64,000 nt of DNA from Pieris napi (taxonomy: Eukaryota > Arthropoda > Insecta > Lepidoptera > Pieridae): contig NC_062257.1 of the NCBI RefSeq assembly GCF_905475465.1, forward strand, positions 5,642,001 through 5,706,000, written 5' to 3'. The notes beneath the pieces were generated by a model that ran no database searches, was not told the DNA's origin, and worked only from the letters and a program-made list of their open reading frames with translations. Positions 22,456 through 33,400 of the stretch are shown here, piece after piece. Both the position numbers and the translations under genes were made by a program. Every line of letters begins with the position of its first letter. The stretch's first letter is position 1.

Positions 22456-22969
22456 AAATGCAATAAATACTGGAGTCATTCATTGTCTTCTCAACTTCTT
22501 TCTCTTTTTCCTTCTCCTCCTAAAACGCCACCTTTCTGCCTCTAAATAAATTCAATGTACCAGGGTAATATGAGACCATAGGAGGTTGTTTTAGAATTAA
22601 ATATAAATTCTTATTTACGTTTGTCCTGTATTACTTTCTAATATCTCAGGAAGGGAGAGACGCTGACAAATTGCCATACAATTGGACTAGACGTACCCCT
22701 CGTATTCTGAAGCAAAAACAACGCATTACATCCCGTCAACAGAAATAGAAAATTATATATGTGCTGGTGTTTCTTTTTATTATTGATTTTATTGGATAAA
22801 GGGAGTTAAAAGTATAAAAGTTCAATTTAATTTAAAGAACACGCGATGCATTCCATTAAAGTACAATTTGCATTTTGAGTGCCATTATCTATTTATCAAT
22901 TTTTAACTATCATTAGCCTCCGCGAACTTAGTTTCTCCTTATAGTCCAGTCAGTCAAGACAATTAATTC

Positions 22970-23545
22970 ATTATTATTCCAAAAGTTTTCAAATTTTGAT
23001 GTAAGGTCGGGAGTGGTATTAAAACAAACTATAAAATTTTGCAACCTGCTCTGCGGTCCGGAACATTGTTAAAAATGCAATAAATGATAATTTGCTCAGT
23101 TCTTGAGACCAAAATTCCAAAAGTTCTGCAAAGTTGGAGTGGTGTTAAATATATTATTTTACATCACGTGTCAAATTTGCAACCAATTTAAGTGTACGGA
23201 ACATTTTTTGTTATTAAAAATTAATGTTTTTCTTTATTAAACTGAAGGAAAACGTTCCAAAAGTTCTGCAAATTTGACAGATATATCGAAAATAAAATAA
23301 ATAACAAAAAATGTTCCGTACACTTAGGTTGGTTGCAAATTTTATACGTGATATGAAATATTATATCGAAAACTTCCCCAAGTTTGCAGAACTTTTGGAA
23401 TTTTTTTCACGACCATACAGCAAAAATTAATTTAATTGCAATTTTAACAATGTTCCGGACTGCGGACAAGGTTGCAAAATTAGATTTATTGTCGTCCCAA
23501 TGTACCATTCACTTGACCGAAGTTTGAAAACTTTTGGAATTATTA
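22970..23545. repeat. Nested imperfect inverted repeats built from a CCAAAAGTTCTGCAAA module
   Basis: A module with CCAAAAGTTCTGCAAA, then TTGCAA(C/A)C, then GTCCGGAACATTGTTA or GTACGGAACATTTTTTG occurs four times, two in each orientation, arranged symmetrically about roughly 23255. The outer pair (22975-23095 and 23430-23545) and the inner pair (23110-23220 and 23260-23405) are both inverted. It looks like a compound fold-back element; no coding sequence. Confidence 0.75.
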
Positions 23546-23703
23546 TCAAATTTTCGATTTCGAATGTCTATAATGACTGGTCTATTAATGTGATTTTACT
23601 TAGCCTACCTTTTTAGTACATACCAACACATGGCACATTTGCTATGCTATTTAGACTTTATCGGAATAAAAACTTATCAGTTTTTCTATCGACAAAAACA
23701 ATC

Positions 23704-23785
23704 TAAAAAATGGTTAAACGGCGCTGTTTAGTTAAAAGGCTAGGCTGTTAATTGAACGGCTTATTTAACCAGTTCGCTGCGACAT
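23704..23785. repeat. Solo copy of the AACGGC terminal repeat
   Basis: The block from GGTTAAACGGCGCTGTTTAG to the GAACGGCTTATTTAACCAG segment matches the right terminus of the element at 33167-33840. It is either a solo terminus or a heavily deleted copy. Confidence 0.65.
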
Positions 23786-23882
23786 ATATATATGTAATAT
23801 ATTATATGTATTTAATAATTCGCTGATTTAAAGCTGTGCTTAACCACTAAAAACACTAATAACATCTCTGATGTACGAAAAA

Positions 23883-24296
23883 AGTGCGTGCGTTCAAAGA
23901 AGACAGGTCAGAAGTGAAACTTCTTTGGCAAACTAATTTTTAAGTCTTGTTCATATTTATACAATTAATCTAAAAATTTCCGAGACTTAGAGCGAGGGAA
24001 AAAGGAAGATATGTTAGGAAATTTATGAATTCAATTGTCATTAAAATATTAAAGTGTCGAAAATTAATACAAATGATAAATTTAATTTTTTAAATTTATT
24101 TCTTCGATAATATGCCACGTGTTTGGCATTTTAATTTACAATTTGTCATTTGAAATTTCAATAAATTATTTTGCATTCGCAATCGGTCTCAATCGCTCTC
24201 TTCTCTACCTTTTCTTCGACAAAAACGCTGCACATCTTCGTGACGTATCCATAAAAATCATGCGCCTAAAGAAGTTTCACTTCAAAAATAAGATTA
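23883..24296 (+). mobile_element. Family P element
   Basis: Left end GTGCGTGCGTTC with AGAAGTGAAACTTCTTTGG; right end GCGCCTAAAGAAGTTTCACTTC. The internal AT-rich part is diverged from other copies. Confidence 0.6.
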
Positions 24297-24602
24297 AATC
24301 TTAAACAACTAAATATGGATTTACGTAATGAATTGCTTTAGATGCAATTTTTCACGGCACGCATGTCGTGTTAATGCATCATAACACTTTAGCAACCATT
24401 TATCATGCGATGCTAATGTGAGAATGAACCAGCTGATCTGCGTCATGTACTTAGGAGCCCCATCAGGTGATGACTGGTTTCGTCGCTTTTAGCGCTTTCT
24501 CAAACTACTTTATCACCTCCCAGAATCACTGCCGTGGAAGGGGCAGGTGATTAAATTTTGCAGTTGTGCATTCAAAGGGAGAGTTTAGACAACAATTATA
24601 AA

Positions 24603-25203
24603 AAAAAATGTGTGCGTGTACTAGGTGTACACACGTAAGAAGTGAAACTTCTTTATGACCTTATTTTTCGAAAAATGATCTACTATATACAACTTAACGA
24701 AATTGGTTAACAAAAGGCTTTTATTATCATAGACATGAATACAAAACAATTATTTCATTTTACCTTATAACTACTAAGATTATTACAGAATTTCATTAAT
24801 TGTAATAGAATTATTACTATCATTGTTATCGTTATTATATATTTTTGTTATTAATGGCTTCGAATCTCTTCGGATCAACCGTGGTAGGGACAAGAAAAAG
24901 ATGGCGCGTAACCGAAAAAGTGACGATTTGCTACAAAATTTCTCCCATACGTCGATAAAAAATTCATTCTAACGCCGATAAAGAAGTTTGACTTCAAAAA
25001 GCAACATGGCGCGTAACCGAAAAACGTGACGATTTGCTACAAAATTTCTCCCATACGTCGATAAAGAACTTTCATTCCAACGCCGATAAAGAAGTTTGAC
25101 TTCAAAAAGCAACATGGCGCGAAACGGAAAAGTGTGACGCGTAACGAAAAAATGTTACACTAAATTTTTTTCCAACCCCGATAAAGAAGTTTCACTTCAA
25201 TAA
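24603..25203 (+). mobile_element. Family P element with internal 115-bp tandem units
   Basis: Left end GTGTGCGTGTACTAGGTGTACACACG and AAGAAGTGAAACTTCTTTATG; right end ACCCCGATAAAGAAGTTTCACTTC. Inside, the unit ATGGCGCGTAACCGAAAAA, GTGACGATTTGCTACAAAAT, AAAGAAGTTTGACTTCAAAAA is repeated in tandem two to three times. The element at 62085-62590 is its near-collinear minus-strand relative. Confidence 0.75.
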
Positions 25204-25324
25204 CTTATTTATCTATTTCTTAACAATTATTCTTATTTGTTTTAATATTTACTATGTTCTTACTGCTATTAATTTATACTATTATTTTTTTCTACCAAGT
25301 ATTATTATTGTTTCATTCTAAAAA

Positions 25325-25540
25325 TGATGAAAGTAAATTTTTACAATGCGCGCACATACCGTCACAAAAAACCGACACCCTGAAGTTAGCTATAGTCTAG
25401 ATTTTAGTTTTTTCTATTTTTAGTGTCGTTTTTTCTACAAACGTAGAATAAAAGTTTTGAAAAGATTTTTATCTTGTTACGCTAAAGAAGTATAACTAAC
25501 TTCTAACGCGTATACATAAATACACGTTTTTTTTTATTGT
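25325..25540 (-). mobile_element. Family P element, truncated
   Basis: Contains CGCGCACATACCGTCACAAAAA, TGAAGTTAGCTATAG, TTAGTGTCGTTTTTTCTAC and the terminal AAAGAAGTATAAC with CTTCTAACGCG. It is closest to 46101-46460. Confidence 0.6.
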
Positions 25541-26032
25541 ATCTTTCACAGTTCATATATGTTTAAATTGCTTTGTTATGTCAAAGTATATCACTTCTTG
25601 CGCTCACCTTATGTAAAAAAAAACTCATAACTTTTTTCGCGATTTTTAATTCGTTTTTGTGTTAGTTTTTTAAACATAAATTCAGTCATCGAGTGTATTT
25701 TTAGAATTCTTTATGTCTCCGGACGCGCTGCCCTTTTACTATTAACAGACGATATGTCACCATTACAAAGATGTTTTATAGATAGATAGATATTTTCGTT
25801 CAGTCGCTTGACATTTTCAATTTATGACTCATAATCGTTAATATATGGGTTTTTATTTTACTAGCCACGTGGATAGACGTTAGGTTTGACTGCTATTTTG
25901 TAATACAAGATGAAAAAAATTACACAGATACATACAGAAAGAAATATATATATTTGTGTCTGACAAAACACTGCGATTTAGCAGAATACGAAATTCCACA
26001 CGTCCGTCGTTGTACAAGTGAACGTTCAAAGG

Positions 26033-26150
26033 CAGTTTCACTACCAATTCTTAAAAGGCCGGCAACGCACTCGCGAACCCTCTAGCGTTGTGTCCATGGG
26101 ACACTTAACTTTCTTTCAGGTTACCACCGGATTGCCCCCTATTCTATAAA
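26033..26150 (+). repeat. Dispersed repeat (GGCCGGCAACGC family)
   Basis: ACCAATTCTTAAAAGGCCGG, CAACGCACTCGCGAACCCTC, TGTCCATGGGA, and an end at CCCCCTATTCTATAAAAAA. It lies about 115 bp upstream of a neurobeachin exon. Confidence 0.75.
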
Positions 26151-26266
26151 AAAAAGCAAATTTCTTAAATATTTTTTTACCATGTTACTAGGGCAACAGA
26201 ATTTAGAGGAGATAAACCCACCAAATAAAAATTGCAAATTTAATAAAACATCTTTCTTTGTTCCAG

Positions 26267-26384
26267 GTGTTGAAATACTGCGAGCACCTGCACGGAAAAT
26301 GGTACTTCAGCGAAATACGCGCGATCTTCTCCAGACGTTATTTGCTGCAGAACACGGCCATCGAGATGTTCCTTGCCAGCAGAA
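26267..26384 (+). CDS. rg: Neurobeachin / rugose internal exon (PH-like domain, part 1)
   Basis: Preceded by TTTGTTCCAG and followed by GTAAGT, this 118-bp exon encodes 39 codons plus one base. Key residues are LHGKWYFSEIRAIFSRRYLL and QNTAIEMFLASR, which match the PH-like domain next to the BEACH domain in neurobeachin/LRBA (human form LHGKWxFSEIRAxFSRRYLLQNTAxExFMANR). Neurobeachin is a very large BEACH-WD40 scaffold that binds the PKA regulatory subunit and works in vesicle traffic and synapse formation; the fly gene is rugose. The single trailing base A joins the exon at 28120 to give Thr. A mobile element begins about 18 bp after the donor. Upstream exons were not found in the window. 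Confidence 0.93.
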
Positions 26385-26633
26385 GTAAGTTACTCTTAAT
26401 ATTTTTAAAGTTATACTTCTTTAGGCGCGTTATGAAAAATTGATGAGAGTGAAATTTTACGATGACACACAATTAACAGAATGAAATTGCCCACGGAAGA
26501 TGCTACGGCATTGGACATAATTTAAAAACAACTTTCGAATAATAATAGAATTTATGTTACACTTAATGTAAGAGAATAATAATAAATATTGATTTATTTA
26601 ATTTTTCAAATGTAAACTGAACTTTATTGACTA

Positions 26634-27160
26634 CTAGCTGACCTGGCTAACTTCGTTCCGCCCTACAACCTTATAATATCGTTGTTACTTTAATTTAACT
26701 TATTTTAGGATTTCATTAATGTTAAGTATTACATTAATACAACTTTTTTGCAAATACAGAAATGTTTTATTGCTTGCCATTGCGAAAGAAGAATGGCAGT
26801 TTTACACATTAGGCATCTTCTCTCTAGCGTCAATATGGCGATACTGCATGTTAAGCACTTTCTGATATCCAACATCTTTTGATCAGGATCAAAGCATGGT
26901 TATGCATCTCCTCATTCACCTCAAGATCGGAATTTCTTGAACTGACACGAATTCGACGTAAAATGATGCGTAGTTTTGGCACCATATGGTTTTTGCATTC
27001 GTAAAATTAATTAATTAATTTATTGTTATTCGATAACTTATCCGATATTTTATTGCTTATTCTGCTATTCGGGACGGAAAGAAATCCAACAAATCAAAAA
27101 CCATGGCCACCGGTCCAGCCGCTCTCGAGTTATAAGTGTTGTAACAAACACGACTTTCTT
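26634..27160 (+). mobile_element. Family Q repeat, nested in a family P element
   Basis: Begins ACTAGCTGACCTGGCTAACTTCG and includes TTATTCTGCTATTCGGGACGG, shared with 53506-53935. Its interior is diverged, with a possible second unrelated fragment around 26760-27000. Confidence 0.6.
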
Positions 27161-27169
27161 TTATATACA

Positions 27170-27209
27170 TATATAGATATAGATATAGATATAGATATAG
27201 ATATAGATA
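27170..27209. repeat. Microsatellite (ATAGAT)n
   Basis: About six hexamer units of ATAGAT at the 3' end of the nested family Q insertion. Family Q copies elsewhere also end in TATATAGAT, so it may be an expanded tail. Confidence 0.85.
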
Positions 27210-27335
27210 ATGACTCCTTTTCCAGTCTTTGATTATTTAATTGTAATTATTTGCATGAAATCAAAAACTATTTTAAATAATGCCAAAGAAGTATAACTTC
27301 TTACGCGCGTACATAAGTACACGCACCTTTTTTTT

Positions 27336-28119
27336 GGCAAATAATGAATTTTTTTTTTCCTAATTCAGATTGAGATTTCTCAGATCTCTCAAAATAGGTT
27401 TGTTTTAGACAAAACTGTTTGAACCAAATCTCTTCATACAACTTTTTTTTTTAAATTAGGCATCGTACCTAAAGGTGTATATGCTAGAAGCTTAGAGCCC
27501 AATTTATGTTTTTTTGATACTACATGTGTGCCCACGTCCATTGTTTTGTGGGAACTTATTTTCTTCGCCTCTGCTTGAAATGAATAATATTCGCCCTAGT
27601 TTTACTCTTTTTCATCCCTACCTGTGTTAGTCTTCATTGGCCCATGTTCAGGAAGAGAAGTTCACTACGTTCTTGAGTCTCTGGTGTAGTGAAGTGTAAA
27701 ATGTGATGGATCAGTTGAGATCCCTACATCTTCTACCATTCTTCGTGGCGAACTGGTAGAAAATGTACGTTTATAAGTGTACTTGGTTACCTATAAGAAT
27801 AAAGTTATTCTGATAATTTAATAATAATAGTTGTAATAACAAAATAAATATCAGATCATCCCTTGCCCCTGCGCCATAACACAGACATGTTTTTGTCAAG
27901 CTATCACAATTAAAATTGTGTTCCTAGTTTTCGACTCAGGTTGAAATATGCAAATGACATAATCTATATGTACTTGGGAACTATATTGATAATCAATAAA
28001 GAACAAATAATACTAAATAATTTAATCGTGATGAGTATAAAACAACTTATTAATCCATAGTAGTATGTTAAAGAAAAAATAATAGGCAAATTTATAATTA
28101 TCACTGTATATTTTTTCAG
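27336..28119. other. Intron sequence, no feature recognised
   Basis: Lies between the two neurobeachin exons. There is no coding frame or classifiable repeat. A TTTTTTCAG acceptor tract closes it. Confidence 0.45.
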
Positions 28120-28222
28120 CCTCAATATTCTTCGCATTCCCGGACCAGACGACGGTGAAGAAGGTGATAAAAGCTTTGCCTCGAGTCGGAGTTGGTATCA
28201 AGTACGGCATTCCACAGACCAG
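28120..28222 (+). CDS. rg: Neurobeachin / rugose internal exon (PH-like domain, part 2)
   Basis: Follows the TTTTTTCAG acceptor and ends before GTAAGT. With the A from the previous exon it reads TSIFFAFPDQTTVKKVIKAL and then PRVGVGIKYGIPQTR, matching the human segment TSVMFNFPDQATVKKV..LPRVGVG. The last two bases (AG) start an Arg codon finished by the next exon, where the family continues with RISLA and the BEACH domain. That exon and everything after it (BEACH, WD40) was not found in the remaining 35.8 kb. The frame is intact and phases agree across the 1.7-kb intron, so this is a live gene. Confidence 0.93.
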
Positions 28223-28284
28223 GTAAGTCAATTTTAAAAGCTACATATAATAACAATATTTCTCTGGATATGGCGTGAATAAAA

Positions 28285-28690
28285 ATTTATAATAGCGACA
28301 TCTAGTGGCAGTATTTAAAACTATACGCAATGAATTACACAAGCGTTGCGTGGGAAACTGTTTAAGATCCGAAAAGTATGCCATAGAGGGCGCTACTTGG
28401 ATAACATATACATTATAATATAAAGATTTTACCTGACAAATAGGTTGCACGATTATTACCTTACAAATTGTCTAAATTATGTAAATTATGTGATAGAAAT
28501 AGTTATATGACCATTATCCATAGTTAAGCATTAAATTTGACTAATATTATTTAAGAGTTTCTGCTAATTTAATATTTAAAATTTATAATAGCGTCACCTT
28601 GTGGCAGTATACGGATATATGCGAAGCGAAATAGTCGCGCATTGCAAATGATCAAAGTTTCGTTGGAGGTGCGATAGAGGGCGGCCTTTT
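28285..28690. promoter_or_regulatory. Duplicated cluster of CTCF-like motifs
   Basis: A unit starting AAAATTTATAATAGCG is present twice (28285-28400 and 28580-28690). Each has a minus-strand motif resembling insect/vertebrate CTCF consensus CCASYAGRKGGCRS (CCACTAGATGTCGC at 28295-28308; CCACAAGGTGACGC at 28591-28604). Each is followed about 75 bp later by a plus-strand core TAGAGGGCG(C/G) (28384-28393 and 28675-28684). The unit lies between the neurobeachin exon and the 3' end of the antisense transporter. Binding is inferred, and the unit could instead be a repeat that carries such motifs. Confidence 0.4.
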
Positions 28691-29223
28691 CATTAACTAG
28701 TGTCTTATTTATTACTTTAAATGCGTTTATTTTAGATTTAGATAGTTTCATTATGGCGTTGTGGTTGTGCCTAATGTTGTGGTTCAGATACAATTTTATA
28801 CACAAATTGTTATTATAATATTTGGTTTGTTATCCTTCAATGTTCTGTTATTTTTATTATTTTATTCTCAAAGGCGGTAAAGAAATGAAAAACAGTCTTA
28901 TAACAACCTTGTATTTGATTCACACATTATTATTTATAATACTTTATTTTAATATTTGTTATAAACATCACAGAAGTTATAAATATAATATAAAATTAAT
29001 TCTAAACCGATAAAATTAGCAACAGTCATACGTTACCTAAACTAATTAACATTTGTACGAAATATTATAAAAATATACTTAACTAGTGCTTAGTTAACGT
29101 CACCTATTAACACAATATCACTATCACATTGGAATGTAGCAGTCAAATTCGCCGCGTTACTCGTAATACTGATAATAAACTATACTAAAATCTAATCACA
29201 TTTTCCAGTCGGTAAAATATTCT

Positions 29224-29229
29224 TTTATT
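29224..29229 (-). terminator. Poly(A) signal of the sugar transporter
   Basis: AATAAA on the minus strand 53 nt past the stop codon at 29282, giving a short 3' UTR. It is the first such signal after the stop. Confidence 0.65.
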
Positions 29230-29281
29230 GAGAAATCATAGACATTTAAAACAGCGCCATCTCGTATTACAAAGCAGAAGC

Positions 29282-30429
29282 TCATTCGCGTTGCTCAACA
29301 GTCTTTTCGTGGGTCCACCTGTTGTCAAACAAATTATTGCTCTTTTCAAGGCACACAGCAGCCCCGGCGCTATGCCGTCGCTGTACCACAGTACCCTCAA
29401 CCGTTGACTTCTTCTCACATCCGATCTCCGGATCTGCGTCTTTTTTATCATCGTTAAATTGCTTCATAATCTCAGTCAAACTCTTCCCTTTGGTTTCCGG
29501 TAGGAACAAATAGCAGTACGCTGCACCTAGCAACGCACAGATACCGAAAAGGTACAATGTTCCATTACTAGTGAGGTAGTACTCCAGCTGGGGATACGTC
29601 TTTATGTTGAAGAAGATCAACATGTATGCGCAACATGCCGTAGCCCCGGACATGACGCCACGGATGTCTTGCGGATAGAGCTCTCCAGACATGATCCACG
29701 GCAGCTGTAGGAAGCCGACCATACTGACTGATACGTGGAGTAGGACGCACGCCAACTTCACTAGTGGTGGCCCCCGTAACGAGTCGCATACAGCAGCACC
29801 AAGCATAGTTATGCCTAGAAGCAATCCGGATGTTGCTGCTAAAGTTTTACGCCTAAAACTGTTGATCAAACACGCGCCAACAGCTCCCATGAACACTCTT
29901 ACTCCCCCTACTATTATAGAAGCAGTGAACTCATTTACGCTCGTACCAACGGACTTGAAGAAGTCCACAGCATAGTAGAGTATCACATATATCCCTGACA
30001 TCTCTTGAAACAAGAAGAAACCGATGAGCAATGCAAACGGTTTAAGCACACTCCGGCGTTTGAAGAGCGCGAGTTTTTGGCGAAACGTCATTTCCTCGTC
30101 ATTCTTGCGGTCTTTGGTGAACTCCATGAGCTCCTGCTGGGCGGTGTTGTTGTTCTGCCGAAGCCAGAACATGGCGTTGTAGGCCTCCTTCATCTGACCT
30201 TTGGAGGCGAGCCATAGAGGTGATTCTGGCGCGAAATACATGAGGAACGGTGTGAGAAGGGAGACAGCGGCGCAGATGGCAGCGACTTTCCGCCAATGGA
30301 CAAATGATCCAAGGGAGTACACTATAAATATTCCGGTGGAGACCAATCCAGGGCCTAAAGCGCTTAATACGCCACGCTTTTCCGCTGTTGTGATCTCCGC
30401 TACGTAGATGTAGGAGACCGTTGACATAC
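29282..30429 (-). CDS. Sugar transporter, last coding exon
   Basis: Starts after the acceptor ACATTACAG with GT, completing Gly125, then MSTVSYIYVAEI. It runs through helices 4-12 to the stop, giving residues 126-506. A 381-codon frame opens within it, but the true reading enters from the previous exon. Confidence 0.93.
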
Positions 30430-33400
30430 CTGTAATGTTTATTGATAATGTTAATATGCAACTAAATAAATTTATAGATAAAGTATTATTTCATCAATCA
30501 GAGGCGACACGCTCGATACTTAGCGTGACAGATTTAATTTCACCTATTTCCTTTATATAGCAAGTTATGCAGAAAAAATATATTCCCATCGGTCATACTA
30601 TGTTGATACCATTATTATTATCTGTTACATTGTGATCATTTCAAAAATCAATTTGTAAAAAATACTATCCTTTAAGTAAATAAATCAGTGGCGCTACAAC
30701 CTTCTTTAGGTCTGGGCCTCAAATTTCTGAATCTGTTTCATGATCATTTTTCATAGTAGGTGATCAGCCTCCTGTGCCTGACACACGCCGTCGACTTTTT
30801 GGGTCTAAGACATGTCGGTTTCCTCACGATGTTTTCCTTCACCGTTCGAATGTTACGCACACAGAAATTCCATTGGTGCACAGCCGGGGATTGAACCTAC
30901 GACCTCAGGGATGTGAGTAGCACGCTGAAGCCACTCTGAGTAATTTGTATTTATAAAATGCTTCAAGTAATTTTCAAACTGGTGACATTCCTACGCCTAA
31001 AAAACGAAATCTAATTAAACATACCTATAGTGAATCCTGTGATGAACCTCCCAACACAAAGGAAGATGTAAGTCTCCGAGAAGGCGATGACAAGCCAACC
31101 CACAAGGTTTGGTAGAACTATTGACTGCAGGAGTAGCTTTCTACCCACTGCATCAACCATCATCCCACCTAGCAGAGCACCGATCGGATTTGATATCACA
31201 CCCAAGCTCGCTGAAAAGAGTTAAAATAAAATGTTTATTATGGAACATAAGATACATGTATCACTTATTCCACGTCATTAAATTTGAATTTGTAGGCATC
31301 CCTACTCATCGGCAAAGAAGACAGAGGGTGTAGGCCGAGAGAATAAGCCGGCGTAGAAAACTTAAAAAGAGTTAGAATATATGAAAGTTGTGTTTGGATT
31401 ATACTAAAGCTTTTGACTGGGTATATCACAAAAATTTCAATATCGGAGAAAGTTAATAAGAAAATTTCCATAGCAGAACCAATTGATGACGTGGAATGTT
31501 GGATGATTACCAACCATGGCACGTCATACACGTTAGTATTAATAGCTGTCCGCAGTGCGTTAGAACGCAAATGTGCAGATTTTTGTAACACATACATAAG
31601 AATGTGAGGAATGGCAAGTATCTCATGACAAAAATTATGAAATTTAACGCGACCACCCATAAGGGTTGTAGCACCCAATGGGAAGTGACAGAATAGTATG
31701 CTAAAACTCTTCTTTATTCTTCTCATTCAAGACGTATTGTACATTATATAGTTATTATTAAGTCTGTCTTAAGTAGATTTCTTATAAAAAACAAAACTTA
31801 TAGATTTTTTACAATACTAAAAATTTCTTCTAATAGAGAATTATATATATAACTAGCTGACCCGGCAAACATTTGCTTTTCCATGTATATCATGTGTAGG
31901 GGTGAAAATTAGGGGTTGTATCTACTTTTGTATGCTGTATCATAAAAAAATAAAAACAAATTTTGTTTAAAAAAAAATTGGGGACAACCCTTAACACTTA
32001 GGGGTATGAAAGATAGATAGTAGCCGATTCTCAGACCTACTGAATATGCATATAAAATTTGATAACAATCGGTCAAGCCGTTTTGGAGGAGTATGGCAAC
32101 TAACATTGTGACACGAGAATTTTATATAAGAAGAATTTTATATATTAGACTAGCAGACCTGGCAAACGTCGTTTTGCCATGTATATCATTTATTATAAAA
32201 ATTAGGGGTTGTATGTATTTTTTAATGCTGTATCATAAAAAAATTAATCTAAAAATTAAAAAAAATTAGGGGTGGACTACCCTTAACTCTTAGGGGTATG
32301 AAAGATAGATAGTAGCCAATTCTCAGACCTACTGTATATGCATATAAAATTTGATAAAAATCGGTCAAACCGTTTCGGAGGAGTATGGTAACTAACATTG
32401 TGACACGAGAATTTTATATAAGATTAAATTAACTTACCAATCCATGAGCTTTGTTCGTAAGTTATCTGTGGATATTCATGCGTGTACTGGGGCAGCAGAA
32501 CCGCGGAGAAGCCTTGACAGAACCCGACTGATATGTTGATAGACTGCGCTGCCAACGCCGCCAAAACCTAAAAACAATTGTCATTTATTGACATAACTTT
32601 TACACATTTAATACAACAATTTTTTACCGGATTGAAGTTATGTATTTGCAATTATTTTACATAATTTAATTTTTTAATTTTTGATTTTTTTTAATTTTTG
32701 ATTTTTTTTAAATTTTTAATTTTAATTTTTTTTTAATTTTTAATTATGTAAAATAATTGCAAATACATAACTTCAATCCGGTAAAAAATTGTTTTACTAA
32801 AAACAAATTCCAATTAACTTCTTCCTTCCTATCCGCTACACTTGACAGAGCGATCGTGATATGAACTAGTGTTAATAGAAGAAGCAGATGCGCTTCACGA
32901 CGTTTCACCATCGTTGCTTTAGAGCTCAATTTGCTGCACTGATTCCAATTAACACTGAACAATATATCCAAATAACGTTACGTACTTCTAAAAACATCAT
33001 CTGTACATCCGAGCCCGAAGAAAGCTAAATTCGAATATTTGTGTATAAATAGTCCAGGCCTGGCGTAACTCAATGGAGACCATTGACATTGTGTTTCGCG
33101 CGTAAACACGGGAACTATGCCAACATTTTTATCCAAGTGAATACGGTTTTGAAACGTGATCGAAATGTCGCCGCCAGCTAGCTTGATTAGCCGTTCAATT
33201 AACGGCCTAGCCTTTTAACTAAACGGCGCCGTTTAACTAGCGGCCTGATATTCAGCCGTAGCGTTTGTTACATTTAATAAACTATGATCCCGAACCAATT
33301 CGACTTAGGGTCCTTCAAAAGAGCGTACCAATTCTTAAAAGGCCGGCAACGCACTCGCGAGCCCTCTAGCATTGAGAGTGTCCATGGGCGGCGGTATCAC

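Larger units (their letters stand above)
26402..27335 (-). mobile_element. Family P element split by a nested insertion
   Basis: The outer parts (26402-26633 and about 27210-27335) are the reverse complement of the uninterrupted copy at 44403-44745. The left part starts at AAGTTATACTTCTTTAGGCGCG; the right part ends with GCCAAAGAAGTATAACTTC and GCGCGTACATAAGTACACGC. The break falls within TTTATTGACT..AATGACTCC. The inserted DNA is the family Q repeat plus microsatellite at 26634-27209. Confidence 0.8.

Noticed and set aside
26182..26443. Alternative start ATGs and frames around the neurobeachin exon
   Set aside because: The strong acceptor at 26266 and donor at 26385 and the family match define an internal exon; the ORF extensions run into intron.
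29282..30427. Reading the last transporter exon as a stand-alone 381-aa gene starting at 30427
   Set aside because: It would lack helices 1-3. Three upstream exons join in frame with proper splice sites and supply them.
29236..30461. Several ORFs on both strands overlapping the last transporter exon (for example 29568-29789, 29691-29975, 30099-30461)
   Set aside because: They are out-of-frame or antisense shadows of a GC-rich coding exon whose own frame carries all family motifs.
31265..31726. 153-codon minus ORF in a transporter intron
   Set aside because: It overlaps a LINE 3' tail and, on the other strand, a reverse transcriptase fragment. The composition is not protein-like.
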